A stretch of DNA of 64,000 nucleotides, from positions 62,001 through 126,000 of IMG/VR virus record IMGVR_UViG_3300042379_000363; one strand, 5' to 3'. The position numbers were made by a program, and so were the translations under genes. Origin of the DNA: a virus. Below the pieces are notes generated by a model. The model was not told where the DNA came from. It did not search any database and saw only the letters and a list, made by a program, of their open reading frames with translations. Of this stretch, positions 8,735 to 16,032 are shown in pieces (position 1 is the stretch's first letter; each line of letters opens with the position of its first letter).

Positions 8735-9615
8735 GCTAATTAGGTTGAGATTAAACCTATTATTGAGAATCTTTAAAAGGATTATTAGTTCCCTTTATAT
8801 CCACATCCTTTTGGGATGTAATCCTCAGTGACGATTGGTTAGACCAATCACTCCTCGAGTCGTAAATTACTCTCTTATTACTCCACTCTCCTCAATCTTG
8901 CGAACTGATTAATCCTTGCGGGATTAGAGGTTTTTGGTAAGAATACACATCAACTTGCGGTCTCTGTGTGCTATGGACAGCCCATAACTAAGTAGTCACC
9001 TTGTCATCTACGACTGACAGACGCTTTTGCTTTTTTCTGTTTAGTTTTTCACCATATTGAAAATAGTTAACGTGTTGTGGATGTGTCGAAGAAGGGGTCT
9101 GTCGTAAGCTCCGTTATCTTTTGGACAACAAAATACTAACCTCCTCCGTGTAATGTCCCCATTACGAAATTTCAAGTGTAGTTCATATCAACATCTTGGT
9201 AGATGTTTGATAGGGATAAAATCGACACCACTCGTTCTTTATCTTACCTTTCGGTTTTAACCCAACTCTAATTTTGGGACCCGCAATCACATATTTGGAA
9301 ATATGTTTCTTACTTGGTTCCTATGGGTTATTCTTATTGGTGTTCCCACCTCAACCGGACAATCCACATTGCCAAGTTAGTATTCCATTTCCCTACGAAG
9401 TTATCCTCGGTACTACAGGACTACTAATATCCCACTTGCTTACTCGAGTTCAGTTTCCCAAACCACAAAATCACTAACACTAATGATTTCATTTTATCCC
9501 CGTTTCCGGGATTATTTAAAGATGATAAGCCACCTATTATCGTTTTTTACTCCACCAAAGTGGGTAAAGGATAATCTAAAATTTCTAAGAACGTCTTGAG
9601 GTTTTCCTCATTTGT
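8735..9615 (-). ncRNA. large structured non-coding RNA (about 0.9 kb)
   Basis: No plausible gene in about 880 bases, but a perfect promoter (9620-9649) and terminator (8705-8734) bound it on the minus strand. Many hairpins are visible. Read on the minus strand, several close with GNRA loops: GCAA (8911-8927), GGGA (about 9151-9166) and GAAA (about 9495-9512). Others are an 11-bp stem at 9187-9215, ACATCC/GGATGT near 8800-8818, and GATTGG/CCAATC near 8834-8850. Size, structure density and tRNA proximity recall the GOLLD and ROOL large RNAs of phages; I cannot confirm membership. Confidence 0.7.
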
Positions 9616-9619
9616 TTTA

Positions 9620-9649
9620 CAAAGGTAAGTGATTTTTTTCATTTGTCAA
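9620..9649 (-). promoter_or_regulatory. promoter of long ncRNA
   Basis: TTG (9647-9649), 19-base spacer and TACCTTTG (9620-9627) on the minus strand. Confidence 0.8.
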
Positions 9650-9739
9650 ACACTTTTGTAATTTTTTTTATTTTTTTTTGAGAAGAGGAAACTATACAAC
9701 GTTTTATGACTCCGGTCAACCTGTTTCTCAAATGTTTAA

Positions 9740-9770
9740 CAAAGGTAAGTAAACTTATTTGAATTGTCAA
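9740..9770 (-). promoter_or_regulatory. second minus-strand promoter upstream of ncRNA
   Basis: TTG (9768-9770), 20-base spacer and TACCTTTG (9740-9747). It would transcribe 9733 leftward through a short structured stretch (GAGAA...TTCTC, about 9680-9728) into the long ncRNA. Confidence 0.6.
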
Positions 9771-9784
9771 ACTTTTTTTTTAAA

Positions 9785-9902
9785 TCTGTGATAAGACCTT
9801 AAGATTTACTCATTCGTAGGTCACCCATTCTATTCTACCTAAAACTCGCACTCCCGTCGGGATAGTCTGCTGTAATAGGTCTATCTGCTATCTTATCACA
9901 GA
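9785..9902. repeat. 12-bp perfect inverted repeat enclosing structured spacer
   Basis: TCTGTGATAAGA at 9785-9796 is exactly complementary to TCTTATCACAGA at 9891-9902. Inside lie smaller stems (TAGGT/ACCTA, TCCCG/CGGGA). It lies just 3' of the permuted tRNA at 9910 in transcription order and may be a processed RNA domain. Confidence 0.55.
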
Positions 9903-9909
9903 ATAAAAT

Positions 9910-9998
9910 ATGTGTGTGTATACTCTACCACTGCAGTTAAACCTTGGTCATTACGATTACGGTTGTTGGAATCGAACCAACGACACTACACCACACAT
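9910..9998 (-). tRNA. circularly permuted tRNA-like gene P1
   Basis: Minus-strand order is: anticodon-stem 3' strand GTGTA, 5-nt variable loop GTGTC, T arm GTTGG-TTCGATT-CCAAC, acceptor 3' strand AACCGTA, a 10-12 nt loop, acceptor 5' strand CAAGGTT, TA, D arm (ACT-GCAGTGGTAG-AGT), A, anticodon-stem 5' strand TACAC. All spacings equal those of a normal tRNA once the halves are rejoined. The outer ends extend the stem by ATGTGT/ACACAT with one bulged G. The acceptor pairs at 5 of 7 positions. The anticodon is not certain; position suggests GTG. Confidence 0.6.
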
Positions 9999-10002
9999 TT
10001 TG

Positions 10003-10093
10003 TGACACCGACAGGGTTCGAACCTGTGGCACAGAGACTTTCGGGACTCCTGCTCTACCAAGGAAGATGAATCTCCCACTGAGCTACAATGTC
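10003..10093 (-). tRNA. tRNA with 17-nt D-loop insertion
   Basis: Acceptor GACATTG/CGGTGTC (two G-U pairs), TA, D stem GCTC/GAGC and a perfect T arm ACAGG-TTCGAAC-CCTGT. The D loop reads AGT, then 17 extra bases that fold 5-7-5 (GGGAG-ATTCATC-TTCCT), then TGGTA. The normal anticodon position reads CGA (Ser) but its stem pairs badly. Isotype unresolved. Confidence 0.55.
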
Positions 10094-10249
10094 ATATAAT
10101 CCTAACTTGTTATGGCGGTTACATTTTTCAGTAACACGTTAGATGCGAAGGGCTACCTCCCGAACTGGTTACGGGTCATACACAATCTCATTTTCCTCAC
10201 ATACCATAACGACCGATTGAACCTAAGTCGTTAATTAGAATATATTTTA
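10094..10249 (-). other. structured spacer between tRNA-like genes
   Basis: No gene seen. An inverted repeat GTTATGG/CCATAAC (about 10108-10114 and 10203-10209) encloses hairpins GTTAC/GTAAC and CCCG/CGGG. AACGAC/GTCGTT stems around a TTCAATC loop near 10210-10232, resembling an imperfect T arm. Confidence 0.4.
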
Positions 10250-10322
10250 GTGGACGTATGCTCTACCATCTGAGCTACGGGGTTAAGACCGGAGGGATTT
10301 GAATCCTCGACACAACGTCCAC
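10250..10322 (-). tRNA. circularly permuted tRNA-like gene P2
   Basis: Minus-strand order is: ACGTT (anticodon stem 3'), variable GTGTC, T arm GAGGA-TTCAAAT-CCCTC, acceptor 3' CGGTCTT, then directly acceptor 5' AACCCCG, TA, textbook D arm GCTC-AGATGGTA-GAGC, A, TACGT (anticodon stem 5'). The flanks GTGGACGT and ACGTCCAC are perfectly complementary (8 bp) and close the molecule. The acceptor has two mismatches and no spacer, so a conventional mature 3' end is not evident. Functional tRNA or tRNA mimic cannot be decided. Confidence 0.6.
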
Positions 10323-10351
10323 CTATTTTTTCAAGAAACTTATTTTTATCT

Positions 10352-10423
10352 TTATTCTGAATCATTAATTTTAATTACGAAAAACACAAAGACTATAGCT
10401 AAACCTATAAAACACCCTACCAT
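10352..10423 (-). CDS. 23-aa membrane peptide
   Basis: Short frame MVGCFIGLAIVFVFFVIK..., almost entirely one transmembrane helix. It lies directly behind the promoter at 10444-10474 and is first in the leftward tRNA unit. Coding status rests on promoter position and similarity in style to other tiny membrane peptides nearby. Confidence 0.45.
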   Translation of the reverse strand: MVGCFIGLAIVFVFFVIKINDSE

Positions 10424-10443
10424 AATTTATTTATTTTCTTCTA

Positions 10444-10474
10444 CAAAGATAATACTTTTATTTTAATCTGTCAA
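10444..10474 (-). promoter_or_regulatory. promoter of first tRNA group
   Basis: TTG (10472-10474), 20-base spacer and TATCTTTG (10444-10451) on the minus strand; reads into the 23-aa peptide and tRNA-like genes at 10322-9910. Confidence 0.75.
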
Positions 10475-10496
10475 ACTTTTTTTTACTTTTTTTTAT

Positions 10497-11006
10497 TTAT
10501 TCACAATGAACCTCTCGGATGTAATAGTTATTAAATAAGTTTGTATAATAATTACGTTCTTCATCACCAACCATAGTATATTGAAAAGAACTAAAATCGT
10601 TACCATTAATATACCTAACAGTGTCAATTTCTTTTTCCTTTAAAATTGCAAACTCTAAATCAGTTAAAGTAAATAACACACTATTATCTAATGTAAGACT
10701 TCCTCCGGATTCCAATCTTAGTTTAGTACCATCTTTGAAAGAGAAAAATAATTGGTCTTCTTTACTCATTGAACCGATGTTTAGTTTTATCACTAAGAAT
10801 CCGGACATACTTAATCTACCACCATCTAATCTGTAATTAGGTATTAGTGTAAACCATTTATCCCTAATTAAATTAGAACATATAACACCGGTTGGTCCGT
10901 GTATCTCTGATTTATTAATACATTTATCAACCACCACTTTTCTACTTTGAGAATATGTTGAATTTAACGCTAATAATAACGATACGGTTAATAATACTTT
11001 CTTCAT
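10497..11006 (-). CDS. secreted protein, about 169 aa
   Basis: Start set at MKKVLLTVSLLLALNSTYSQ, a classic signal peptide with predicted cleavage after YSQ. The ATG overlaps the stop of the upstream 51-aa gene (TAATG). The mature part has beta-rich segments and no recognised domain. Probably exported to the periplasm. Confidence 0.7.
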   Translation of the reverse strand: MKKVLLTVSLLLALNSTYSQSRKVVVDKCINKSEIHGPTGVICSNLIRDKWFTLIPNYRLDGGRLSMSGFLVIKLNIGSMSKEDQLFFSFKDGTKLRLESGGSLTLDNSVLFTLTDLEFAILKEKEIDTVRYINGNDFSSFQYTMVGDEERNYYTNLFNNYYIREVHCE

Positions 11007-11161
11007 TACATTAATAATTTTATTAACTGTATAATTCCACCCATACAACATATTCCTGAGACGAAATAACTGAATCCGGGATTTCTACCATTTTCTTGTT
11101 GTGTTTTCGCTCCATAAAGGTTTAATCCCATTAAACCAAACTGTATTAACATTATTACCAT
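11006..11161 (-). CDS. 51-aa membrane protein
   Basis: Begins MVIMLIQFGLMGLNLYGAKT, a hydrophobic N-terminal helix, and has a second hydrophobic segment SYFVSGICCMGGIIQLIKLL. Stop and next start overlap (TAATG), supporting translation. Unknown function. Confidence 0.55.
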   Translation of the reverse strand: MVIMLIQFGLMGLNLYGAKTQQENGRNPGFSYFVSGICCMGGIIQLIKLLM

Positions 11162-11192
11162 AATTTTTTATTTTTTTATCCTAATTGTACTT

Positions 11193-11267
11193 TTAATCTT
11201 TATCTACCATTGCAATTATAATCATCCAAATCATAACAACTAAACCCAATGTAATAAACCAACCCAT
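11193..11267 (-). CDS. 24-aa membrane peptide
   Basis: MGWFITLGLVVMIWMIII... followed by a charged VDKD end. One helix spanning the membrane; one of several tiny membrane peptides beside tRNA genes. Confidence 0.4.
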   Translation of the reverse strand: MGWFITLGLVVMIWMIIIAMVDKD

Positions 11268-11282
11268 ATCTTATATTTTTAG

Positions 11283-11385
11283 TAGTCAGGACAGGACTCG
11301 AACCTGTAACTTCTTTATCATACAGAGTGCCATTAGCTGTTATCTCAACCTGGAGGGTGATGCGTTACCACTACGCCACCTGACT
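11283..11385 (-). tRNA. tRNA with expanded anticodon/variable region
   Basis: Perfect acceptor AGTCAGG/CCTGACT, D arm GCG-TAGTGGTAA-CGC and T arm ACAGG-TTCGAGT-CCTGT. Between D and T stems are 54 bases instead of about 23; TCACC-CTCCA-GGTTGA lies at the anticodon place (CCA or TCC). Same acceptor and T arm as tRNAs at 22370 and 30726. Isotype unresolved; an intron or long variable arm is possible. Confidence 0.5.
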
Positions 11386-11574
11386 ATTTTCGTTAATGTT
11401 AAAAACTGACTCAATCTCCCTAAAAAACACTAACTTGCTACTTACTCTATAATAGGCTCGCCCGTCCCGTTTTAAATATAGTTTTACCTGAAACTTCTTT
11501 GGGTTGTTGATTGACCACTCCCACTTACTCAAGTAGTTTTTATTTACGTCTACTAACCCCCAACGCCATTTCAT
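11371..11574 (-). CDS. hypothetical protein, 67 aa
   Basis: Basic, W/K-rich small protein (VDVNKNYLSKWEWSINNPKK). Its last codons and TAG stop lie in the 5' part of the tRNA at 11283-11385. It overlaps the preceding gene by 35 bases. Confidence 0.5.
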   Translation of the reverse strand: MKWRWGLVDVNKNYLSKWEWSINNPKKFQVKLYLKRDGRAYYRVSSKLVFFREIESVFNINENSQVA

Positions 11575-12037
11575 ATGACTTCAATAAATCGCTTGTATCA
11601 TCACTAAAAAGATACGAAGATTCTCTTAAAGTGTCAAATCCCCCTCTTCCGGTGTAAATCTTAAATTCCGGATTATATGATTTTTTTTTCTCCGGTAAAC
11701 GAAATTTACTCTCATTAATTATGTAAAAATCAAAATCTCTAATCGAACATATTGAAAAATCAAAATTTAGTGATTTCTTCATTAAACGGGTAATCACCAT
11801 TACACCGGTACTATCTAAAAGTTTCTTACTAATACCATCCCAACGATAATCCAATATTTTAACGGAGACAAGTATCTTATCTCTAATCGAACTACCAAGG
11901 TTTATAACTTGGAATTTAAGAAAATCTTTACTGTGTTCACTCTCCCAAAGGTATTCATTCTTATCTAAGAATAAACGTTTATATGAATCTATACTATGTT
12001 GTGTGTGACTTTCCATAATTACATACTCATCATCCAA
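11540..12037 (-). CDS. hypothetical protein, 165 aa
   Basis: Not recognised. A soluble mixed alpha/beta sequence; starts MDDEYVIMESH. It overlaps both neighbours slightly, as expected in a leftward operon from the promoter at 12297-12326. Confidence 0.55.
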   Translation of the reverse strand: MDDEYVIMESHTQHSIDSYKRLFLDKNEYLWESEHSKDFLKFQVINLGSSIRDKILVSVKILDYRWDGISKKLLDSTGVMVITRLMKKSLNFDFSICSIRDFDFYIINESKFRLPEKKKSYNPEFKIYTGRGGFDTLRESSYLFSDDTSDLLKSYEMALGVSRRK

Positions 12038-12273
12038 CCCATTCGGTTTTGTGCTTGATACTCACTATAAGTGCATTTTCTCATTGTCTTATAATCCGGT
12101 CTCAACTTAACGTGTGTTGGATATTTCTTCTCGTGTTCTTTGTTTTCTCTCACCACCTTAGCGTAAGCCTCTCTTTTACTTGGTGCCCACACGTCATTGA
12201 ATCCACCACCTATCCAATTGAACAAATATAAATACTCTCCGTTAACACTTCTATACAATTTCTCTTTAGCCAT
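12019..12273 (-). CDS. hypothetical protein, 84 aa
   Basis: Start at MAKEKLYRSVNGEYLYLFNW, 24 bases from a perfect promoter. Contains WAPSKREAYAKVV and a basic middle; not recognised. First gene of the 12273-11371 operon. Confidence 0.65.
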   Translation of the reverse strand: MAKEKLYRSVNGEYLYLFNWIGGGFNDVWAPSKREAYAKVVRENKEHEKKYPTHVKLRPDYKTMRKCTYSEYQAQNRMGWMMSM

Positions 12274-12296
12274 AATGATTAGTTTTAAATCCGATA

Positions 12297-12326
12297 CAAA
12301 GATAAGCCTTAATTCGAGACTACCAA
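12297..12326 (-). promoter_or_regulatory. promoter of 12273-11371 operon
   Basis: TTG (12324-12326), 19-base spacer, TATCTTTG (12297-12304), minus strand. Confidence 0.75.
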
Positions 12327-12459
12327 ACATTATTTCAGTTTTTTTCAAAAAAAATTTTACTACAACGATTAAGTAAATTTTTTTGGTATGAAACTTGATT
12401 TATCAATTTTAATAACCTATTTATTTAACGAACTTAAATTTAATTAAAACAAAAGTATT

Positions 12460-12633
12460 ATGAAAAAAGTATTATTAGCTTTAGCAATTATCGGAACATT
12501 GACGGTAACATCTTGTAAACAAGTAAACACAGAGGAATCAACAACTACAGTTGATACAACAGCGGTTGATTCAGTATCAGTAGATACAACAGCCGTAGAC
12601 ACTACCAAAGTAGACACTACTCAAGTGAAGTAA
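12460..12633 (+). CDS. small lipoprotein, 57 aa
   Basis: MKKVLLALAIIGTLTVTSCK is a lipoprotein signal with lipobox TVTSC. The mature part is a repetitive D/T/V linker (VDTTAVDSVSVDTT), as seen in many Flavobacterium surface lipoproteins. Single gene followed by a terminator. Function unknown; it could alter the host surface. Confidence 0.65.
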   Translation: MKKVLLALAIIGTLTVTSCKQVNTEESTTTVDTTAVDSVSVDTTAVDTTKVDTTQVK

Positions 12634-12635
12634 AA

Positions 12636-12665
12636 CAAAAAACCCCTCTTCGGAGGGGTTTTTTT
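12636..12665. terminator. bidirectional terminator
   Basis: CCCCTC-TTCG-GAGGGG flanked by A and T runs serves the lipoprotein (+) and peptidase (-) genes. Confidence 0.85.
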
Positions 12666-13284
12666 ATTTTAATAAATTCTTAATTTTTTCAATATTGAGA
12701 ATTATTCGTTTTTGTTTACTCTCATTTAAACCTAACAATGGTTTAAAGGCTCCACTAAGAGCATTTATTAAAGTGTCTGTAGCATATTCCTCGGCACTTG
12801 TTGGCGCTGCGGGTTTTTCCGGGGTTACCTCAGCCGCTGGACTACCTACTTTATTTGAGATATGAATGTGGTCATCGTGTTGTGGAAATCCAAAATATAA
12901 AACTGCCTTAGGATTACCAGATTCGCTATTCACGGTATATCCGGCATTTTTTAAATTAGTTACAAAACTTTCAATACCCCCTAATATTTTTTTAGATTCT
13001 GCATCAGATTTACTATTCCAACCCAAACCATTTACTCTAGAAATGTCTACAGCCTCTCCTGTAGTGTGTCTACTAACATTACCGGAACTAGTTACTTCTT
13101 TATGTCCTGTAACAGCCGTACCGATAGAAACAGTAATATCCGCCGCGTTGGCAGCTGAATTAATATCTGATAATAACGATAAATTTATTTTATCAGATGC
13201 TGTGGTTCCTTCAAATTTTATTTTTGGGTATGATGATTTATCAACACTACCAACCTCTTCTATAATTGTTATTAATTTTTTCAT
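12664..13284 (-). CDS. M15-like peptidoglycan peptidase (second endolysin)
   Basis: 206 aa. Signature residues of the VanY/M15 zinc fold are visible: SRHTTGEAVDIS (H and D ligands, about residues 76-87) and HDDHIHIS (about 136-143). It probably cleaves peptide cross-links in the host wall. The C-terminus ends LNESKQKRIILNIEKIKNLL, resembling the leader motif found at the N-terminus of other proteins. It starts one base after the GAF membrane protein ends, so the two are coupled. Confidence 0.75.
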   Translation of the reverse strand: MKKLITIIEEVGSVDKSSYPKIKFEGTTASDKINLSLLSDINSAANAADITVSIGTAVTGHKEVTSSGNVSRHTTGEAVDISRVNGLGWNSKSDAESKKILGGIESFVTNLKNAGYTVNSESGNPKAVLYFGFPQHDDHIHISNKVGSPAAEVTPEKPAAPTSAEEYATDTLINALSGAFKPLLGLNESKQKRIILNIEKIKNLLK

Positions 13285-13285
13285 A

Positions 13286-13891
13286 TTATTGTGATAAGTG
13301 GGTCATTAAAACACCCCCAATTGATGTTGCCTGTATTAATAAATTATTTACGGATTCATCTTCTAATTTAGTTTTTCTTTTAGTGTAATCAATCCCTAAT
13401 ATTCCTATAAATTTTCCTTCAATAGATTTAATTCCAAATAGATATGCGGATTTACATCCGGTATCATCTGCAATATATTTTAATCCGTATGTTGCAATTG
13501 TCTCATCTTTAAAATCTGAAATTTCAATAGTGTCATTAAGTAGTAATTGATTAATTGATTTACTAAACAAATTAACGGGTATGTTATGAAAATTACTTTG
13601 AATTGATGATACATTAGAACTAACGGATTCATAAATTATACTAAATTTTGCCATTGATTTTCCTGTTGGATAGAAATTTCCACCATTGTGAAATTGAGCA
13701 ACCCAAACTCGTTCAGCCTTAAATTCCTCTTTAATATGTTCAATTTTTGACATTATAAGTTCACTAACTTTTAACGTTTCCAACACCATATCAGGTTTTT
13801 CTGACTTTTTATCTAATCTATTCTTAATAAATAATACTAGAAGAGGTCCTAACACCCCCGTGATAAACGCTACTATTATTGATACACTCAT
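13286..13891 (-). CDS. GAF-domain single-pass membrane protein
   Basis: 201 aa. One N-terminal transmembrane helix (about residues 4-24), a short charged linker, then a GAF-like ligand-binding domain (about 50-195; VWVAQFHNGG...GCKSAYLFGI...FIGILGIDYT). Directly upstream of the M15-like peptidase. A single helix plus soluble sensor domain recalls the layout of T4 holin T, but homology is not claimed. It could gate release or activation of the peptidase according to a small-molecule signal. Confidence 0.7.
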   Translation of the reverse strand: MSVSIIVAFITGVLGPLLVLFIKNRLDKKSEKPDMVLETLKVSELIMSKIEHIKEEFKAERVWVAQFHNGGNFYPTGKSMAKFSIIYESVSSNVSSIQSNFHNIPVNLFSKSINQLLLNDTIEISDFKDETIATYGLKYIADDTGCKSAYLFGIKSIEGKFIGILGIDYTKRKTKLEDESVNNLLIQATSIGGVLMTHLSQ

Positions 13892-13938
13892 AACTTTATT
13901 TTATGTTTTTATATAACTTATAAATAGTGAATAAATAA

Positions 13939-13962
13939 AAAAAGTGAGGTGTTACCCTCACT
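13939..13962 (-). terminator. terminator of RNA ligase gene
   Basis: Minus strand AAGTGAGG-GTAA-CACCTCACTT followed by T residues, just after the ligase stop. Confidence 0.8.
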
Positions 13963-13965
13963 TTG

Positions 13966-15003
13966 TTACAATTTTTTGAATTCCGGTCTCATTAGATTCC
14001 ATATGATTTCAGAGTAGTCTTTTTTATCAAACATCCTAAATAGAATCCCTGACATATGTTTTGGTTGGGTTAACACCCACTCAGCAAACTCTTTTCTATC
14101 TTCTATAGGTTCTTTATCATTGTATTTACCATACATCATACCATCAAATTTTTTACCAGCATCCTCAGATATTTGAAAATAACCGTATTTTAAATGTTGG
14201 ACATAAGATTTAATTTTGTTATAGAATTCATCAGGGACATCTTTTAATATTTCCATAACATCTTCACCATTTTTTAAATACTCCCAAACACCGGTTGTGG
14301 TAACGTTAGTCATTATCTTATGAAGACGAAGATACTCAACACCTTTTACTTTGACTCTATCCCCATTAGAGAACTTCACAACAAACCCTTCTTGGTTATC
14401 TTTTACCATAGATTTAAGTTCTTTAAAATCTTTGATACCATCGTATTTTTTAACTACATCAAATCCCCATTGAGACCACATTTCCGCATCTATCTCTTTA
14501 CCATTTTTATCAAAGGTTCCCAATAGGACCAATTTTTCATCATCTCCATAATCCAAAACAATTCTGTTCTCCGGATAGATGATTTCAAAACAGAAAGTCA
14601 GATGTCTGAACATTATGTCGGTATTGTATTTTCTTAAGATTTCTCTCGCTTTGATTGCTTGGTCAGAGGTGAATGAACCACGAGTGGCAACCACCCATTG
14701 TCCTCGGTACCAAAATACAATTCCCAATGAACCGTCCATTTTTTCAAATACTTCAAAGTTTTCAGTTGGTTCAAATTTTCCTTCTTCTATATTGAAGAAC
14801 TTTTGGAATGGAGTTGCGACTATATCTCCGGTGTCGTCGGTAACTAAACCTCTACACATCAAAGTCACCTCATCCCACAGGTTCTCGTACTGAACTTTTT
14901 CAGTATAATTCCATATGGTTAATGGAAGTGATGGATGTACTTGTTTGTAAAGTAATCCGTCTTCGTAATATTTGTTTAGTTTTTCTAACATAATTTTATT
15001 CAA
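13966..15003 (-). CDS. RNA ligase, T4 Rnl1-like
   Basis: 345 aa. Nucleotidyltransferase motifs appear in order: motif I EKMDGSLG with adenylated Lys88, motif III-like CFEIIYPENRIV (about 145-156), motif IV EGFVVKF (about 211-217) and motif V RVKVKGVEYLRLH (about 222-234). It joins 3'-OH and 5'-phosphate RNA ends using ATP; T4 Rnl1 repairs anticodon-cleaved tRNA. It sits between two tRNA-rich regions and upstream kinase/phosphatase genes, fitting tRNA repair or splicing of the permuted tRNAs. Confidence 0.85.
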   Translation of the reverse strand: MNKIMLEKLNKYYEDGLLYKQVHPSLPLTIWNYTEKVQYENLWDEVTLMCRGLVTDDTGDIVATPFQKFFNIEEGKFEPTENFEVFEKMDGSLGIVFWYRGQWVVATRGSFTSDQAIKAREILRKYNTDIMFRHLTFCFEIIYPENRIVLDYGDDEKLVLLGTFDKNGKEIDAEMWSQWGFDVVKKYDGIKDFKELKSMVKDNQEGFVVKFSNGDRVKVKGVEYLRLHKIMTNVTTTGVWEYLKNGEDVMEILKDVPDEFYNKIKSYVQHLKYGYFQISEDAGKKFDGMMYGKYNDKEPIEDRKEFAEWVLTQPKHMSGILFRMFDKKDYSEIIWNLMRPEFKKL

Positions 15004-15280
15004 AAATTTTATAAATTCTACTTTTATTAATTCTATCCAAACGATAGATGGTTATTGGGTATTCAAATTTACCATCACTAATATAGACTTTAACTCTATC
15101 ACCAAATTGATATCTTAACCCTTTTTGTTTTCTTTTAATTTTCTTAGATGGGGTCGTTAACTTAAACACACATTTATTTAGATATTCTTCATATGTAATT
15201 TGTTCTTCAAACCTTTCTTGTAATCTTTTAGAATAATGGTTAAAACTACTTAATAGATAATCAGGCATAATTTTATCCAA
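14996..15280 (-). CDS. hypothetical protein, 94 aa
   Basis: Basic protein (PSKKIKRKQKGLRYQFGDRVKVYIS), overlapping the ligase start by 8 bases. The tail resembles a small beta domain. Unknown; coupled with ligase. Confidence 0.6.
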   Translation of the reverse strand: MDKIMPDYLLSSFNHYSKRLQERFEEQITYEEYLNKCVFKLTTPSKKIKRKQKGLRYQFGDRVKVYISDGKFEYPITIYRLDRINKSRIYKIFE

Positions 15281-15602
15281 TTTTTTTTAAATTCTCATCT
15301 AATCTACTTAAAAACGATTCTTCACCATCATCACCTGATAATAACCAATCTACTCGTTGAGCGTATTCTTGAGCGATATGAAGTGCTTTAACCGCCTCTT
15401 TCATCTTCTCAATAACCTCATCCGGATATTGGTAATGGAATTTATCTTCAGGGTATTTTGTATACCACTCAGGGTCTCTCCAACCTTCTTGTTTTAATTC
15501 TTCAGGTGTTTTCTCTAAACCATTCTTCACAATAACCTCATCTATTTGGTCTGCGATGTAACCAATCTTATATTGGTTGTAATCAAATGCTCCTCCACTC
15601 AT
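15273..15602 (-). CDS. conserved phage protein, SGGAFDY family, 109 aa
   Basis: Starts MSGGAFDYNQYKIGYIADQI, a recognisable family of small phage proteins of unknown function. Contains ALHIAQEYAQRVDWLLSGDDGEESF. Overlaps neighbours by a few bases in the repair operon. Confidence 0.7.
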   Translation of the reverse strand: MSGGAFDYNQYKIGYIADQIDEVIVKNGLEKTPEELKQEGWRDPEWYTKYPEDKFHYQYPDEVIEKMKEAVKALHIAQEYAQRVDWLLSGDDGEESFLSRLDENLKKIG

Positions 15603-15982
15603 ATCAATTCAAATTTTGTTAATGTGTCTCTTCTTTCTTCTTTGTTAATCCCCAATAAATAATTCTTAACATTACTGACAATTGGTTTACTGTAAATTTG
15701 AACTATCTCACTAAAAGTAATTGTTTTCTTTACAATCTGAGTCGGGTCACCTTTTAATCTACCATTTTTGTAATCACTAATAGCTGTGAGAATAGTTTTC
15801 TTATAACCACTATTCCCATCAATTAGATTTATTGTATGGTCAGTGTATTGTCCGTTGATAATCAATCTAAGTAAATGAACCTTTCTCGCCTTACCATAAG
15901 TAATAACATACTCATCATATCCATTACGATTGAATCCGGTCTCAGTTTTTTCGTATTTGGCAACTTTAAAGATATTTTCCAT
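15599..15982 (-). CDS. hypothetical protein, 127 aa
   Basis: Not recognised; lies behind the promoter at 16003-16032 and overlaps the SGGAFDY gene by 4 bases (ATGA type). Confidence 0.6.
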   Translation of the reverse strand: MENIFKVAKYEKTETGFNRNGYDEYVITYGKARKVHLLRLIINGQYTDHTINLIDGNSGYKKTILTAISDYKNGRLKGDPTQIVKKTITFSEIVQIYSKPIVSNVKNYLLGINKEERRDTLTKFELI

Positions 15983-16002
15983 AATTAAATAATTTTATGG
16001 GA

Positions 16003-16032
16003 CAAAGATATGGAATTAAAGTTTTACCTCAA
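16003..16032 (-). promoter_or_regulatory. promoter within repair operon
   Basis: TTG (16030-16032), 19-base spacer, TATCTTTG (16003-16010) on the minus strand, overlapping the 3' end of the kinase gene; it drives 15982 to 13966, including the ligase. Confidence 0.7.

Noticed and set aside
8735-9615. RNase P RNA or ribosomal RNA fragment
   Set aside because: None of the conserved RNase P core segments or rRNA core sequences is visible on either strand.
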